Of a stretch of DNA of 12,824 nucleotides, positions 1 to 7,883 are shown piece by piece. The notes below the pieces were generated by a model. The model did no database searches. It was not told the DNA's origin and saw only the letters and a program-made list of their open reading frames with translations. The position numbers and the translations under genes were made by a program. Each line of letters starts with the position of its first letter. Positions within the stretch are counted from its first letter, which is position 1. Source of the stretch: Lachnospiraceae bacterium (GTDB lineage: Bacteria > Bacillota > Clostridia > Lachnospirales > Lachnospiraceae); NCBI GenBank assembly GCA_017391545.1, contig JAFOYD010000035.1:1-12824 (forward strand), in the 5' to 3' direction.

Positions 1-2
1 GA

Positions 3-30
3 TAAGAACCAGATGAAAGTCTGGTTCTTA
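3..30 (+). terminator. Perfect hairpin, probable terminator of an upstream gene
   Basis: An 11-bp perfect inverted repeat (TAAGAACCAGA at 3-13 and its complement at 20-30) encloses a 6-base loop. The bases after it (TTGCGTTT) are only moderately T-rich, so a classical intrinsic terminator is likely but not certain. Its place just before the first gene of a co-directional run suggests that it separates this run from an upstream transcription unit, and it could act in both directions. Confidence 0.6.
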
Positions 31-58
31 TTGCGTTTAGAGAATTTTACACACTTTC

Positions 59-87
59 TTGATAAATAGGGGGGGATATGGTATTCT
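59..87 (+). promoter_or_regulatory. Candidate sigma-A-type promoter for murE
   Basis: TTGATA (59-64) matches the -35 consensus at five of six bases and is separated by 17 bases from TATTCT (82-87), a four-of-six -10 match. Transcription would begin near 93-95. This leaves an ATG at 98 almost leaderless and favours the ATG at 125 as the murE start. Prediction from sequence only. Confidence 0.4.
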
Positions 88-106
88 TTAGAATAGAATG
101 CAGTAT

Positions 107-113
107 GGAAAGG
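107..113 (+). promoter_or_regulatory. Ribosome binding site deciding the murE start
   Basis: GGAAAGG lies 11 bases before the ATG at 125. The upstream in-frame ATG at 98 has no Shine-Dalgarno sequence at a usable distance; the G-run at 69-75 is 22 bases away. This site therefore supports a start at 125. Confidence 0.5.
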
Positions 114-124
114 CGTGTGATAAT

Positions 125-1597
125 ATGTATCAATGTAAGGATTTGCTAAAGGGATTTACTTACGAATGTGTCAAGGGCAGTACGGATGTGAATGTATCTG
201 AGGTGGTTAATGACTCCAGAAAGATTACAAAGGACTGTCTTTTTATTTGTATTCAGGGTGCGAATTTTGATGGACACAGTGCGGCAGCTGACGCGGTAAG
301 GGCAGGGGCGGCGGTTCTCGTGATTAGTCATGAAGTGGATCTGCCTGCAGACACGGAGGTTACGTTAATCAAGGTTGATGATACAAGATATGCGATGGCA
401 TTTATTTCAGCAAATTACTTTGGAAATCCTGCTGACAGCATGAAGATTATCGGTGTGACAGGTACAAAGGGAAAAACGACAACCGCTTATCTGGTCAAGT
501 ATATCCTTGAGAAAGCAGGCTTTAAGGTAGGACTTGTAGGGACAATTGAAATTATTATAGGGGATAAGGTGATCCCAGCCTCGAACACGACACCCGAATC
601 CTTTACACTGCAGAAGTATTTTAAGGAGATGAAGGATGCAGGCTGTCAGGTGGTTGTCATGGAGGCGTCATCCCAGGGCTTTATGATGCACAGGACACAG
701 GGCTTTATCTTTGATTATGGTATTTTTACCAATATCGAACCCGACCATATCGGTCCTAATGAACATGCTTCCTTCGAAGACTACCTGGCTTGTAAGGCAA
801 TGCTGTTCAAACAGTGCAGAGTCGGCATTGTGAACAGTGATGACAAGCATTGGAAGCAGGTGACACAAGGACATACATGCGAGCTTGAGACATATGGATT
901 TGGCGAACAGGCAGACTTGAGGGCAAGTGATTTAAAGCTTGTGACAGGTTCCGGATTTCTGGGGATTGATTTTAAGGTGCATGGACTGATCGATTTGGAG
1001 ATTCAGACGGATATCCCGGGCAAATTCAGTGCTTACAATGCACTTACGGCAATTGCAATCTGCAGACACTTTGGCGTCAGCAACGAGGATATCCAAAAAG
1101 CACTGCTTGGTGCCAAGGTCAAGGGAAGAATTGAGATGGTCAAGGTATCGGATGACTTCACATTGATGATTGACTATGCACATAATGCCATGGCACTTGA
1201 AAGTCTGCTGACAACACTTCGGGAATACCATCCGAATCGTCTGGTCTGTCTCTTTGGATGCGGAGGAAATCGTTCAAAACTCAGACGCTTTGAAATGGGA
1301 GAGGTCAGTGGAAAGCTTGCAGATCTGACAATCATTACTTCGGATAATCCACGCTTTGAGGAACCGCAGGATATCATTGATGACATCAAGACCGGTATCA
1401 GCAGGACGGATGGTAAATATGTAGAGATCTGTGACCGCAAGGAGGCAATTCGTTATGCGATTACAAACGGTCAAAAGGGAGATATCATTGTGCTCGCCGG
1501 AAAGGGACATGAGGATTATCAGGAGATCAAAGGTGTGAAGTATCCTATGGATGAGAGAGTGCTGATTCAGGAGATACTAGATGAAATCAATGGGTAA
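125..1597 (+). CDS. murE: MurE-family UDP-N-acetylmuramyl-tripeptide synthetase (Mur ligase)
   Basis: Cytoplasmic ATP-dependent Mur ligase, expected to add the third-position diamino acid to UDP-MurNAc-L-Ala-D-Glu in peptidoglycan synthesis. The product is 490 aa from ATG 125; an in-frame ATG at 98 would add 9 residues but lacks a ribosome binding site. Visible in order: DSR (30-32) of the N-terminal MurE domain, the P-loop GTKGKTT (113-119), EASSQ (180-184), DH (207-208), the lysine expected to be carbamylated (K224), DYAHN (350-354), GCGGNR (378-383), DNPR (407-410) and GKGHE (459-463). DNPR is the signature of meso-diaminopimelate-specific MurE, whereas Lys-type enzymes carry DNPA. Several motifs are non-canonical: GTKGKTT for GTNGKTT, SSQ for SSH and GGNR for GGDR. 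It may thus be a divergent paralogue. It sits outside a division/cell-wall cluster and overlaps priA by 17 bases. Family assignment is firm; the exact substrate is less so. Confidence 0.9.
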   Translation: MYQCKDLLKGFTYECVKGSTDVNVSEVVNDSRKITKDCLFICIQGANFDGHSAAADAVRAGAAVLVISHEVDLPADTEVTLIKVDDTRYAMAFISANYFGNPADSMKIIGVTGTKGKTTTAYLVKYILEKAGFKVGLVGTIEIIIGDKVIPASNTTPESFTLQKYFKEMKDAGCQVVVMEASSQGFMMHRTQGFIFDYGIFTNIEPDHIGPNEHASFEDYLACKAMLFKQCRVGIVNSDDKHWKQVTQGHTCELETYGFGEQADLRASDLKLVTGSGFLGIDFKVHGLIDLEIQTDIPGKFSAYNALTAIAICRHFGVSNEDIQKALLGAKVKGRIEMVKVSDDFTLMIDYAHNAMALESLLTTLREYHPNRLVCLFGCGGNRSKLRRFEMGEVSGKLADLTIITSDNPRFEEPQDIIDDIKTGISRTDGKYVEICDRKEAIRYAITNGQKGDIIVLAGKGHEDYQEIKGVKYPMDERVLIQEILDEING

Positions 1598-3851
1598 CTG
1601 TTTTGCTAATATTATAGTAGACATCTCTCATGAAAAGGTCGACAGACCATTTCAGTACCGTATACCTGATGCATTACAGGATGCGTTATCTGTGGGAATG
1701 GCTGTGATGATTCCTTTTGGCAGAGGAAATAATCTGATCAAAGGATATGTGATAGAGATAACAGATCATGCGGAATACGATGAGAGCAGACTGAAGATGG
1801 TGGATTCGATCGTGGAAGGCGGAATCAGTGCACAGGGCGATATGCTGCGCCTTGCATGGTGGATCAAGGAAAACTACGGTTCCACGATGATCGCAGCACT
1901 TAAGACCGTGCTCCCTGTCAAAAAGAAACTAAAACAGATTGTGAAAAAGACTGTGGTGTGTAAGGTTGATGCAGAAACAGCAGGAATCAAGGCAGAGGAG
2001 TATGAGTCAAAACATCAAAAGGCAAAGGCAAGGCTTATGAGAGAGCTTTCAATACAGCAAATCCTTCCACAGGCTCTTGTGACAGGCAAGCTTAACATCA
2101 CAACACAGACAATACAATCGCTTGAACGCGAAGGGATTATTGAGGTACAGACAGAGGACATCTACCGAAGTACATTGCCGAAAAATATAGCTGATGGCTG
2201 GCAGCAAAAAACGAAAAAACAGCTTTCAGAGAAACAAAATGAAATTGTAGACCGGATTGCAACAGATTTTCGGGAAGGAATCAGACAGACTTATCTGCTG
2301 CATGGTGTTACCGGAAGCGGTAAGACGGAAGTATACATGGAATTGATTGAAAGAGTGATTGCAGAGGGAAAACAGGCGATTGTGCTGATTCCGGAAATTG
2401 CCCTTACGTATCAGACGCTTGTGAGGTTCTACCAGAGATTTGGCGATAAAGTGTCGGTGATGAATTCCAGACTCTCCGCGGGTGAGCGCTCAGATCAGTA
2501 TGAACGTGCAGCCAAAGGCGATATCGATATCATGATCGGCCCGCGTTCTGCACTGTTTACACCGTTTGAAAGGCTTGGCCTGGTCATCATTGACGAAGAG
2601 CATGAGGGCAGCTATAAAAGTGAAGGGATGCCAAAATATCACGCCAGAGAGGTGGCAGGTGAGCTTTGCCGTATGAAAGGAGCCAGCCTTCTGTTAGGCT
2701 CTGCGACACCGTCGCTGGAATCCTATTACCGTGCAAAAAGCGGTGAAATAAAGCTCTTTGAATTAAAGGAGAGACTTGCCGGCGGGGAACTTCCGAAGGT
2801 ATACGTGGAGGATTTAAGAAAAGAGTTAAAAAGCGGTAACCGTTCCATATTCAGCAGAAGGCTTCAGACCCTGATCGGGGACAGACTGGCAAAAGGGGAA
2901 CAGACGATGCTGTTTATCAACCGGAGAGGATATGCAGGCTTTGTATCCTGCAGAGCCTGTGGCCATGTGATGAAATGTCCGCACTGTGATGTGTCATTGT
3001 CAGAGCATACAGACAGATACCGGAAAACAAGCAGATTAGTTTGCCATTACTGTGGCTATGAGACACAGGGAGTCAGCAATTGCCCTAAATGCGGCTCAAA
3101 ATATATTCTTGGCTTCAGGGCAGGAACACAGCAGATTGAGGAGCTTTTGCACCGGGAATTTCCACAGGCAAGAGTGCTGCGAATGGATGCCGACACGACG
3201 AAGAACAAGGACAGCTATGAACAGATTTTGTCACAGTTTGCCAATGAAGAGGCAGATATTCTTGTGGGAACGCAGATGATCGTCAAGGGACATGATTTTG
3301 CCAAAGTCACATTGGTAGGAGTGCTTGCCGCAGACATGTCGCTGTATGCAGGCGATTACAGGGCAGGTGAGCGTACTTTTCAGCTTTTGACACAGGCTGC
3401 CGGCAGGGCAGGACGAAGTGCACTTCCGGGAGAGGTGGTCATACAGACGTACCAACCGGAGCACTACACGATCATACATGCCGCAAACCAGGACTACGAA
3501 GGTTTTTATGAGGAAGAAATCGCATATCGTGATCTGATGCTTTACCCGCCGGTGGCACATATGATGGCAGTTTTGGTGCTTTCGAAAGATGAGCTTTCCG
3601 GGATGGCACGAAGCAGGGAGCTCGCAGACAGGGCAAAACATTGTTGCCCGGACAAAAGGCCTGTCATTATTGGACCTTCGGAGGCTTCGATCGGAAGAAT
3701 TAATGATATATACAGGAACATTTTCTACATCAAGCACAGGGGTTATCAGGTGCTGGTGGATATCAAGGATGATTTGGAGAGATTTATTAATACCATGCAG
3801 TGGGAATCAGACAGTGTGCAGTTTGATTTTGATCCTATGAACAATTATTAA
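1581..3851 (+). CDS. priA: Primosomal protein N' (replication restart helicase PriA)
   Basis: Superfamily 2 DNA helicase that recognises stalled forks and reloads the replicative helicase. The 756-aa length is normal for the family. The N-terminal 3' DNA-binding domain covers about residues 1-110. The helicase core shows Walker A GVTGSGKT (242-249), the DEEH box (338-341), GSATPS (373-378), GTQM (563-566) and QAAGRAGR (605-612). The eight zinc-binding cysteines are all present, at C457, C460, C466, C469, C488, C491, C501 and C504. The start at 1581 lies inside the murE 3' end; GGAG at 1570-1573 is 7 bases upstream, so translation is probably coupled to murE. A second in-frame ATG at 1590 is possible. 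The gene appears intact. Confidence 0.97.
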   Translation: MKSMGNCFANIIVDISHEKVDRPFQYRIPDALQDALSVGMAVMIPFGRGNNLIKGYVIEITDHAEYDESRLKMVDSIVEGGISAQGDMLRLAWWIKENYGSTMIAALKTVLPVKKKLKQIVKKTVVCKVDAETAGIKAEEYESKHQKAKARLMRELSIQQILPQALVTGKLNITTQTIQSLEREGIIEVQTEDIYRSTLPKNIADGWQQKTKKQLSEKQNEIVDRIATDFREGIRQTYLLHGVTGSGKTEVYMELIERVIAEGKQAIVLIPEIALTYQTLVRFYQRFGDKVSVMNSRLSAGERSDQYERAAKGDIDIMIGPRSALFTPFERLGLVIIDEEHEGSYKSEGMPKYHAREVAGELCRMKGASLLLGSATPSLESYYRAKSGEIKLFELKERLAGGELPKVYVEDLRKELKSGNRSIFSRRLQTLIGDRLAKGEQTMLFINRRGYAGFVSCRACGHVMKCPHCDVSLSEHTDRYRKTSRLVCHYCGYETQGVSNCPKCGSKYILGFRAGTQQIEELLHREFPQARVLRMDADTTKNKDSYEQILSQFANEEADILVGTQMIVKGHDFAKVTLVGVLAADMSLYAGDYRAGERTFQLLTQAAGRAGRSALPGEVVIQTYQPEHYTIIHAANQDYEGFYEEEIAYRDLMLYPPVAHMMAVLVLSKDELSGMARSRELADRAKHCCPDKRPVIIGPSEASIGRINDIYRNIFYIKHRGYQVLVDIKDDLERFINTMQWESDSVQFDFDPMNNY

Positions 3852-3889
3852 GAAATATAAAGATATTATGAGAAAGGCAGTGAAAGAAC

Positions 3890-4372
3890 ATGGCAATTAG
3901 AACAATCAGAGAAATCGGAGATCCCGTACTGAATAAAGTATCAAAAGAGGTGAAAGAGGTAACACCGAGGATTCAGGATTTGATCGATGATATGTTTGAG
4001 ACAATGTATGAAGCAAATGGAGTAGGACTTGCAGCGCCACAGGTAGGCATATTAAAACGAATCGTGGTCATTGACACGACAGGTGAAGATCCGATTCTTC
4101 TCATCAATCCGAGGATCGTTGAGACAAGTGGAGAGCAGACAGGAAATGAAGGGTGCCTCAGTGTGCCTGGAAAGACAGGTATTGTTACCAGACCAAATTA
4201 CGTGAAGGTCGTTGCTTTGGATGAAGAATTAAATGAAATCGAAGTTGAAGGTGAGGAGCTGCTTGCGAGAGCACTTTGTCATGAAATTGAACATCTTGAC
4301 GGACATCTTTATGTTGAAAAGGTTGAAGGCGATCTGATGGATGTCGAGATGATCGACGACGATGAAGAGTAA
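3890..4372 (+). CDS. def: Peptide deformylase
   Basis: Metalloenzyme that removes the N-formyl group from nascent proteins, the counterpart of Fmt encoded next to it. All three family motifs are present: GVGLAAPQ (44-51), EGCLS (87-91, metal ligand C89) and HEIEH (131-135, ligands H131 and H135, catalytic E132). At 160 aa it is a compact bacterial form with an unusually acidic C-terminal tail (DDDEE). AAAGG at 3873-3877 is 12 bases before the ATG, a slightly long spacing. The 38 bases separating it from priA are AT-rich and contain no clear terminator. Intact. Confidence 0.97.
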   Translation: MAIRTIREIGDPVLNKVSKEVKEVTPRIQDLIDDMFETMYEANGVGLAAPQVGILKRIVVIDTTGEDPILLINPRIVETSGEQTGNEGCLSVPGKTGIVTRPNYVKVVALDEELNEIEVEGEELLARALCHEIEHLDGHLYVEKVEGDLMDVEMIDDDEE

Positions 4373-4373
4373 A

Positions 4374-4379
4374 AAGGAG
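4374..4379 (+). promoter_or_regulatory. Ribosome binding site deciding the fmt start
   Basis: AAGGAG lies one base from a GTG at 4381 but 10 bases from the in-frame TTG at 4390. The spacing makes GTG 4381 unlikely and supports a TTG start, which also gives the usual Fmt N-terminus (M-K-I-V-F-M-G-T-P). Confidence 0.65.
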
Positions 4380-4389
4380 TGTGGATAAA

Positions 4390-5328
4390 TTGAAAATTGT
4401 TTTTATGGGAACTCCTGATTTTGCAGTAGGAGCGCTTGAAGCAATCATAAAGGCAGGACATGAGGTCACTGCAGTTGTGACACAGCCTGACAAGGCAAAG
4501 GGAAGAAGCGGTCAGATGCAGTTTCCACCTGTTAAGGAATGTGCAGTAAAATACAATATCCCTGTGTTTCAGCCAAGAAAAATCAAGACACCTGAAGCAA
4601 TTGCAGAGTTGAAAAAATTCGAAGCAGATATTTACGTTGTGGCAGCTTTTGGTCAGATTTTATCAAAAGAAATATTAGAGATGCCAAAATACGGCTGTGT
4701 CTGTATCCATGCTTCCCTCCTGCCAAAATACAGAGGAGCAGCACCGATTAACTGGTGCATTATCGATGGTGAACAGGAGACCGGAATCACAATTATGCAG
4801 ATGGATGAAGGAATTGATACCGGCGATATCCTGACGCAGAAAAAAGTTACGATTGATGAAAAGGAAACGGCGGAAAGTCTTTTTGATAAGCTGTCACAGG
4901 CGGGAGCTGAGTTGATTGTAGATACCTTACCGATGATCGAACGCGGAGAAGTTGTCCCGGTCAAACAGGACGACAGTCTGTCGTGCTATGCAAAAATAAT
5001 GGATAAATCGTTTGGAAAGATTGACTGGACAAAAGATGCTGTTTCCATTGAGCGGCTTGTCAGAGGACTAAACTCATGGCCGAGCGCATTCACTTCCTTT
5101 CAGGGTAAGAGTGTCAAGCTCTGGAGCTGTGATGTGGTGTCGGCAGAGTCGACAAATACGGAGAAGGCTGGAACCATCGTCGATGTGACAAAGGATTATT
5201 TCGATGTCGCTTGCGGTAAAGGAATCCTTCGTGTGTGCGAATTGCAGCTTGAGGGGAAAAAGCGCATGGATACGAGAAGTTTCCTGCTTGGAAACCAGTG
5301 GAAAACAGGCATGTGCTTTGGCGAATAA
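4390..5328 (+). CDS. fmt: Methionyl-tRNA formyltransferase, with Cys at the catalytic Asn position
   Basis: Transfers the formyl group of 10-formyltetrahydrofolate to initiator Met-tRNA. The predicted product is 312 aa from TTG 4390, a normal length. Residues 1-200 are the formyltransferase fold, with GTPDF (7-11), HASLLPKYRG (107-116) and the MDEGIDTGD segment containing D143. Residues from about 201 onward form the C-terminal tRNA-binding domain. In this family the catalytic triad is Asn, His, Asp in N-x-H...D spacing. Here His (H107) and Asp (D143) are present, but the Asn position is Cys (C105, codon TGT at 4702-4704). The rest of the protein looks well conserved, so it is probably functional. 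It lies 17 bases after def. A GTG at 4381 would give three extra residues. Confidence 0.94.
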   Translation: MKIVFMGTPDFAVGALEAIIKAGHEVTAVVTQPDKAKGRSGQMQFPPVKECAVKYNIPVFQPRKIKTPEAIAELKKFEADIYVVAAFGQILSKEILEMPKYGCVCIHASLLPKYRGAAPINWCIIDGEQETGITIMQMDEGIDTGDILTQKKVTIDEKETAESLFDKLSQAGAELIVDTLPMIERGEVVPVKQDDSLSCYAKIMDKSFGKIDWTKDAVSIERLVRGLNSWPSAFTSFQGKSVKLWSCDVVSAESTNTEKAGTIVDVTKDYFDVACGKGILRVCELQLEGKKRMDTRSFLLGNQWKTGMCFGE

Positions 5329-5354
5329 CAGGATGACGAATCAGGGAGTAATCG

Positions 5355-6734
5355 ATGGCTGAAAATAATAAAATAAATCTGCGCATGCTTGTGCTGGAGA
5401 TGCTTTTGACAGAAAATGTCTACTCGCATGTGATTGTGAGAGATGTGCTGAATAAATACAATTATCTTTCTCAGCAGGAAAAGTCCTTTATCAAAAGGTT
5501 ATATGAAGGAGTCTTGGAAAGGCGGATTGAGCTGGATTATGTGCTGAACTGTTTTTCAAAGGTTCCTGTCAATAAAATGAAGCCGGTGATCCGGGCAATC
5601 ATGCGCATGGGCGTGTATCAAATATTGTATATGGATGCAGTGCCTGATTCGGCGGCCTGCAATGAGGCGGTTAAGCTTGCCCAGAAAAAAGGTTTTGCCA
5701 CACTCAAAGGCTTTGTGAATGGTGTGCTTCGTAATATTGCACGGAACAAAGAAGAGATTGAATATACAAGTCTGTCAGTAAAGTATTCCATGCCTGAATG
5801 GATTGTCAATTTATGGACCAGGCAGCTTGGGAAGGAAAAAACAGAGCTTGTGCTGCAGGGACTGCTGCAGGAGCATCCTGTCACACTCCGGTTCAGGGAT
5901 ATACCACAAATAACGGGAATCAGGATGGAAGATGCTGTGAACGCTGTTGAGAAAGCAATTTGCGATATGGGTGGAACGATTGAGAGACATCCATATCTTC
6001 CGTATGCCTATAAAATCTCGAAGACAGATGATCTGACAAGACTGCCGTACTATCATGATGGTGCCTTTGTGATACAGGATGTCAGTTCGATGCTTGCAGT
6101 GGAGGCAATTGGCTTAGAGAGTATGAAGCTTGGAAACAGAGTAGAACCGGTGCTGGTGATGGATTTGTGCGCAGCGCCGGGCGGAAAATCAATGCTCATT
6201 GCAGACCTGCTGGAACAATATGATGTGAATTATACAGTTCTTTCAAGAGATGTGTCTGCCGGAAAGGTGGAGCTGATGAAAGAAAACTTTGAACGGTGCG
6301 GGTTAGCGCATATGACAGCTGTGGTGCAGGATGCATTGCAAAAAGATGATGCATATATGGGAAAGGCAGATATCGTGATTGCTGATGTGCCATGTTCAGG
6401 TCTTGGCGTCATCGGAAAAAAGCGCGATATCAAGTATAATATTACCTCACAGGCAGTTGATGATATTGTAAGACTTCAGGAACAGATTCTGGAGATGGCT
6501 GTATTATATCTAAAGCCAGGCGGAAGACTGCTTTTTAGCACCTGTACCATTAATCAGAACGAGAATGAAGAACATTTTGAGTGGCTTGTAAATGATAAAA
6601 AACTGACACCTGTGTCACTTGATGAAGAGCTGCCAGCGTGTCTGCACAGCAATACGACAGAGCATGGATATCTGCAGCTTTTGCCAGGAGTCCATGATGC
6701 GGACGGATTTTTTATTAGTGTATTGACTAAATAA
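5355..6734 (+). CDS. rsmB: 16S rRNA m5C967 methyltransferase RsmB
   Basis: SAM-dependent methyltransferase that modifies C967 of 16S rRNA (E. coli numbering). The 459-aa protein has the two-part RsmB layout: a NusB-like RNA-binding domain over about residues 1-135, then a Rossmann methyltransferase domain. SAM motif I is LCAAPGGK (271-278). The two essential cysteines of the m5C family are C347 in DVPCSG (344-349) and C397 in STCT (395-398), and the C-terminus carries the expected DGFF (450-453). The NusB-like domain separates it from RsmF-type enzymes. AGGGAG just upstream supports ATG 5355. It follows fmt by 26 bases. In some clostridia a zinc metallopeptidase gene sits between fmt and rsmB; none is present here. 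Confidence 0.95.
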   Translation: MAENNKINLRMLVLEMLLTENVYSHVIVRDVLNKYNYLSQQEKSFIKRLYEGVLERRIELDYVLNCFSKVPVNKMKPVIRAIMRMGVYQILYMDAVPDSAACNEAVKLAQKKGFATLKGFVNGVLRNIARNKEEIEYTSLSVKYSMPEWIVNLWTRQLGKEKTELVLQGLLQEHPVTLRFRDIPQITGIRMEDAVNAVEKAICDMGGTIERHPYLPYAYKISKTDDLTRLPYYHDGAFVIQDVSSMLAVEAIGLESMKLGNRVEPVLVMDLCAAPGGKSMLIADLLEQYDVNYTVLSRDVSAGKVELMKENFERCGLAHMTAVVQDALQKDDAYMGKADIVIADVPCSGLGVIGKKRDIKYNITSQAVDDIVRLQEQILEMAVLYLKPGGRLLFSTCTINQNENEEHFEWLVNDKKLTPVSLDEELPACLHSNTTEHGYLQLLPGVHDADGFFISVLTK

Positions 6735-6754
6735 CTGTTTTTAAGAGGGATTGT

Positions 6755-7801
6755 ATGAAGACAGATATCAAATCGTTGTCACTGAACGAGTTAAAAACTG
6801 AAATTGAGAGGCTTGGCGAAAAAGCTTTTCGCGCAAAGCAGCTATATGAATGGATGCATGTGAAGCTTGCAAGGGATTATGATGAAATGACAAATATTCC
6901 AAAGAGCCTTAAGGAAAAACTCAGAGAAAGCTGTACCTATACCTCATTGAAAGAGGTAACCGTGCAGACATCAAAGCTTGATGGTACCAGGAAATATCTT
7001 TTTGAGCTTGCAGATGGAAATTTTGTCGAGAGTGTGTGGATGAAATATCATCATGGAAACTCCGTATGCATTTCCTCACAGGTAGGCTGCCGAATGGGAT
7101 GCCGTTTCTGCGCATCGACGCTTGATGGACTCGAGAGAAGCCTGACACCTTCAGAAATGCTTGATCAGATCTATGCGATATCAAGAAGTACTGGTGAGAG
7201 AGTGTCTAATGTGGTGGTTATGGGAACGGGAGAGCCACTTGACAACTATGACAATCTGCTGAAGTTCATACAGCTCATTACGGATGAAAACGGACTCAAT
7301 ATCAGCCAGCGGAATATTACGGTATCGACCTGTGGTATTGTAGAGAATATGAAAAGACTTGCAGATGAGAAGCTTCAGATCACACTGGCATTGTCACTTC
7401 ACGGTTCGACGCAGGAGAAGCGTCAGGAGCTGATGCCAATTGCAAGAAAATACGATATCAGTGAGGTTATGGATGCCTGCCGCTATTACTTTGATCAGAC
7501 AGGCAGACGCATCACGTTTGAGTACAGTCTGGTAGGAGGAGTCAATGACACCGATGAGGATGCAGAGAACCTGTGCCGGCTTGTGGGCGACATCAATTGC
7601 CATATTAACCTGATTCCGGTAAATCCGATTAAGGAGCGTGACTATATCGAGTCTGAGCGAAAGGATATCCTGAAATTCCAGAACAAGCTGGAGAAAAAGC
7701 ATATCAACGTCACGATACGACGCGAGATGGGACGCGATATTGATGGAGCCTGTGGACAGCTTCGCAGACGCCATGCTCAAAGCATAACCGATGAATCATG
7801 A
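6755..7801 (+). CDS. rlmN: Dual-specificity 23S rRNA / tRNA adenine-C2 methyltransferase RlmN
   Basis: Radical SAM enzyme that methylates C2 of A2503 in 23S rRNA and, in E. coli, A37 of certain tRNAs. The product is 348 aa, normal for the family. The CxxxCxxC cluster motif is at C112, C116 and C119. The two further cysteines used in the methyl-transfer mechanism are C105 and C333 (in GACGQLR), equivalent to E. coli C118 and C355. GTGEPLDN (157-164) is the SAM-binding segment. AGAGGG upstream supports ATG 6755. It lies 20 bases after rsmB, so two rRNA methyltransferases are co-encoded. RlmN rather than Cfr is favoured by the housekeeping context and overall sequence, although the two families share the cysteine motifs. 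Confidence 0.96.
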   Translation: MKTDIKSLSLNELKTEIERLGEKAFRAKQLYEWMHVKLARDYDEMTNIPKSLKEKLRESCTYTSLKEVTVQTSKLDGTRKYLFELADGNFVESVWMKYHHGNSVCISSQVGCRMGCRFCASTLDGLERSLTPSEMLDQIYAISRSTGERVSNVVVMGTGEPLDNYDNLLKFIQLITDENGLNISQRNITVSTCGIVENMKRLADEKLQITLALSLHGSTQEKRQELMPIARKYDISEVMDACRYYFDQTGRRITFEYSLVGGVNDTDEDAENLCRLVGDINCHINLIPVNPIKERDYIESERKDILKFQNKLEKKHINVTIRREMGRDIDGACGQLRRRHAQSITDES

Positions 7802-7807
7802 TAAATC

Positions 7808-7836
7808 TTGAATTAAAATAATACATGTGCTAATAT
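7808..7836 (+). promoter_or_regulatory. Candidate extended -10 promoter for stp-prkC-rsgA-rpe
   Basis: TTGAAT (7808-7813), a 17-base spacer and TAATAT (7831-7836) preceded by TGC form a plausible extended -10 promoter. An overlapping TATAAA at 7834-7839 is an alternative -10. A start near 7843 gives a leader of about 40 bases to the GTG at 7884. This is the largest gap inside the gene run (82 bases), which fits an internal promoter. Confidence 0.45.
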
Positions 7837-7871
7837 AAAGGGAAGTGTGGAAAGCTTTGGGTGAACTGATT

Positions 7872-7878
7872 GGAGGAG
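7872..7878 (+). promoter_or_regulatory. Strong ribosome binding site deciding the stp start
   Basis: GGAGGAG ends 5 bases before the GTG at 7884. The farther upstream in-frame GTG at 7845 would start translation at or near the predicted transcription start and would add 13 residues not typical of the family. Confidence 0.75.
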
Positions 7879-7883
7879 AAAAA

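Noticed and set aside
98..124. N-terminal extension of MurE from ATG 98.
   Set aside because: No ribosome binding site at a usable distance, and it would begin almost at the predicted transcription start; ATG 125 is preferred.
78..149. Short ORF of 23 codons after a G-rich run (69-75), overlapping the murE start in another frame.
   Set aside because: The predicted promoter at 59-87 would start transcription after this ATG, and no family resemblance is visible. It is most likely chance.
3231..3737. Minus-strand ORF (168 codons) opposite priA.
   Set aside because: Antisense shadow of conserved helicase motifs; no independent support.
7772..7784. Small inverted repeat ATGCT-CAA-AGCAT near the rlmN 3' end.
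   Set aside because: Only five base pairs, inside the coding region and with no T-tract; not a credible terminator.
7845..7883. Longer stp start at GTG 7845.
   Set aside because: GGAGGAG before GTG 7884 is much stronger and gives the usual family N-terminus.
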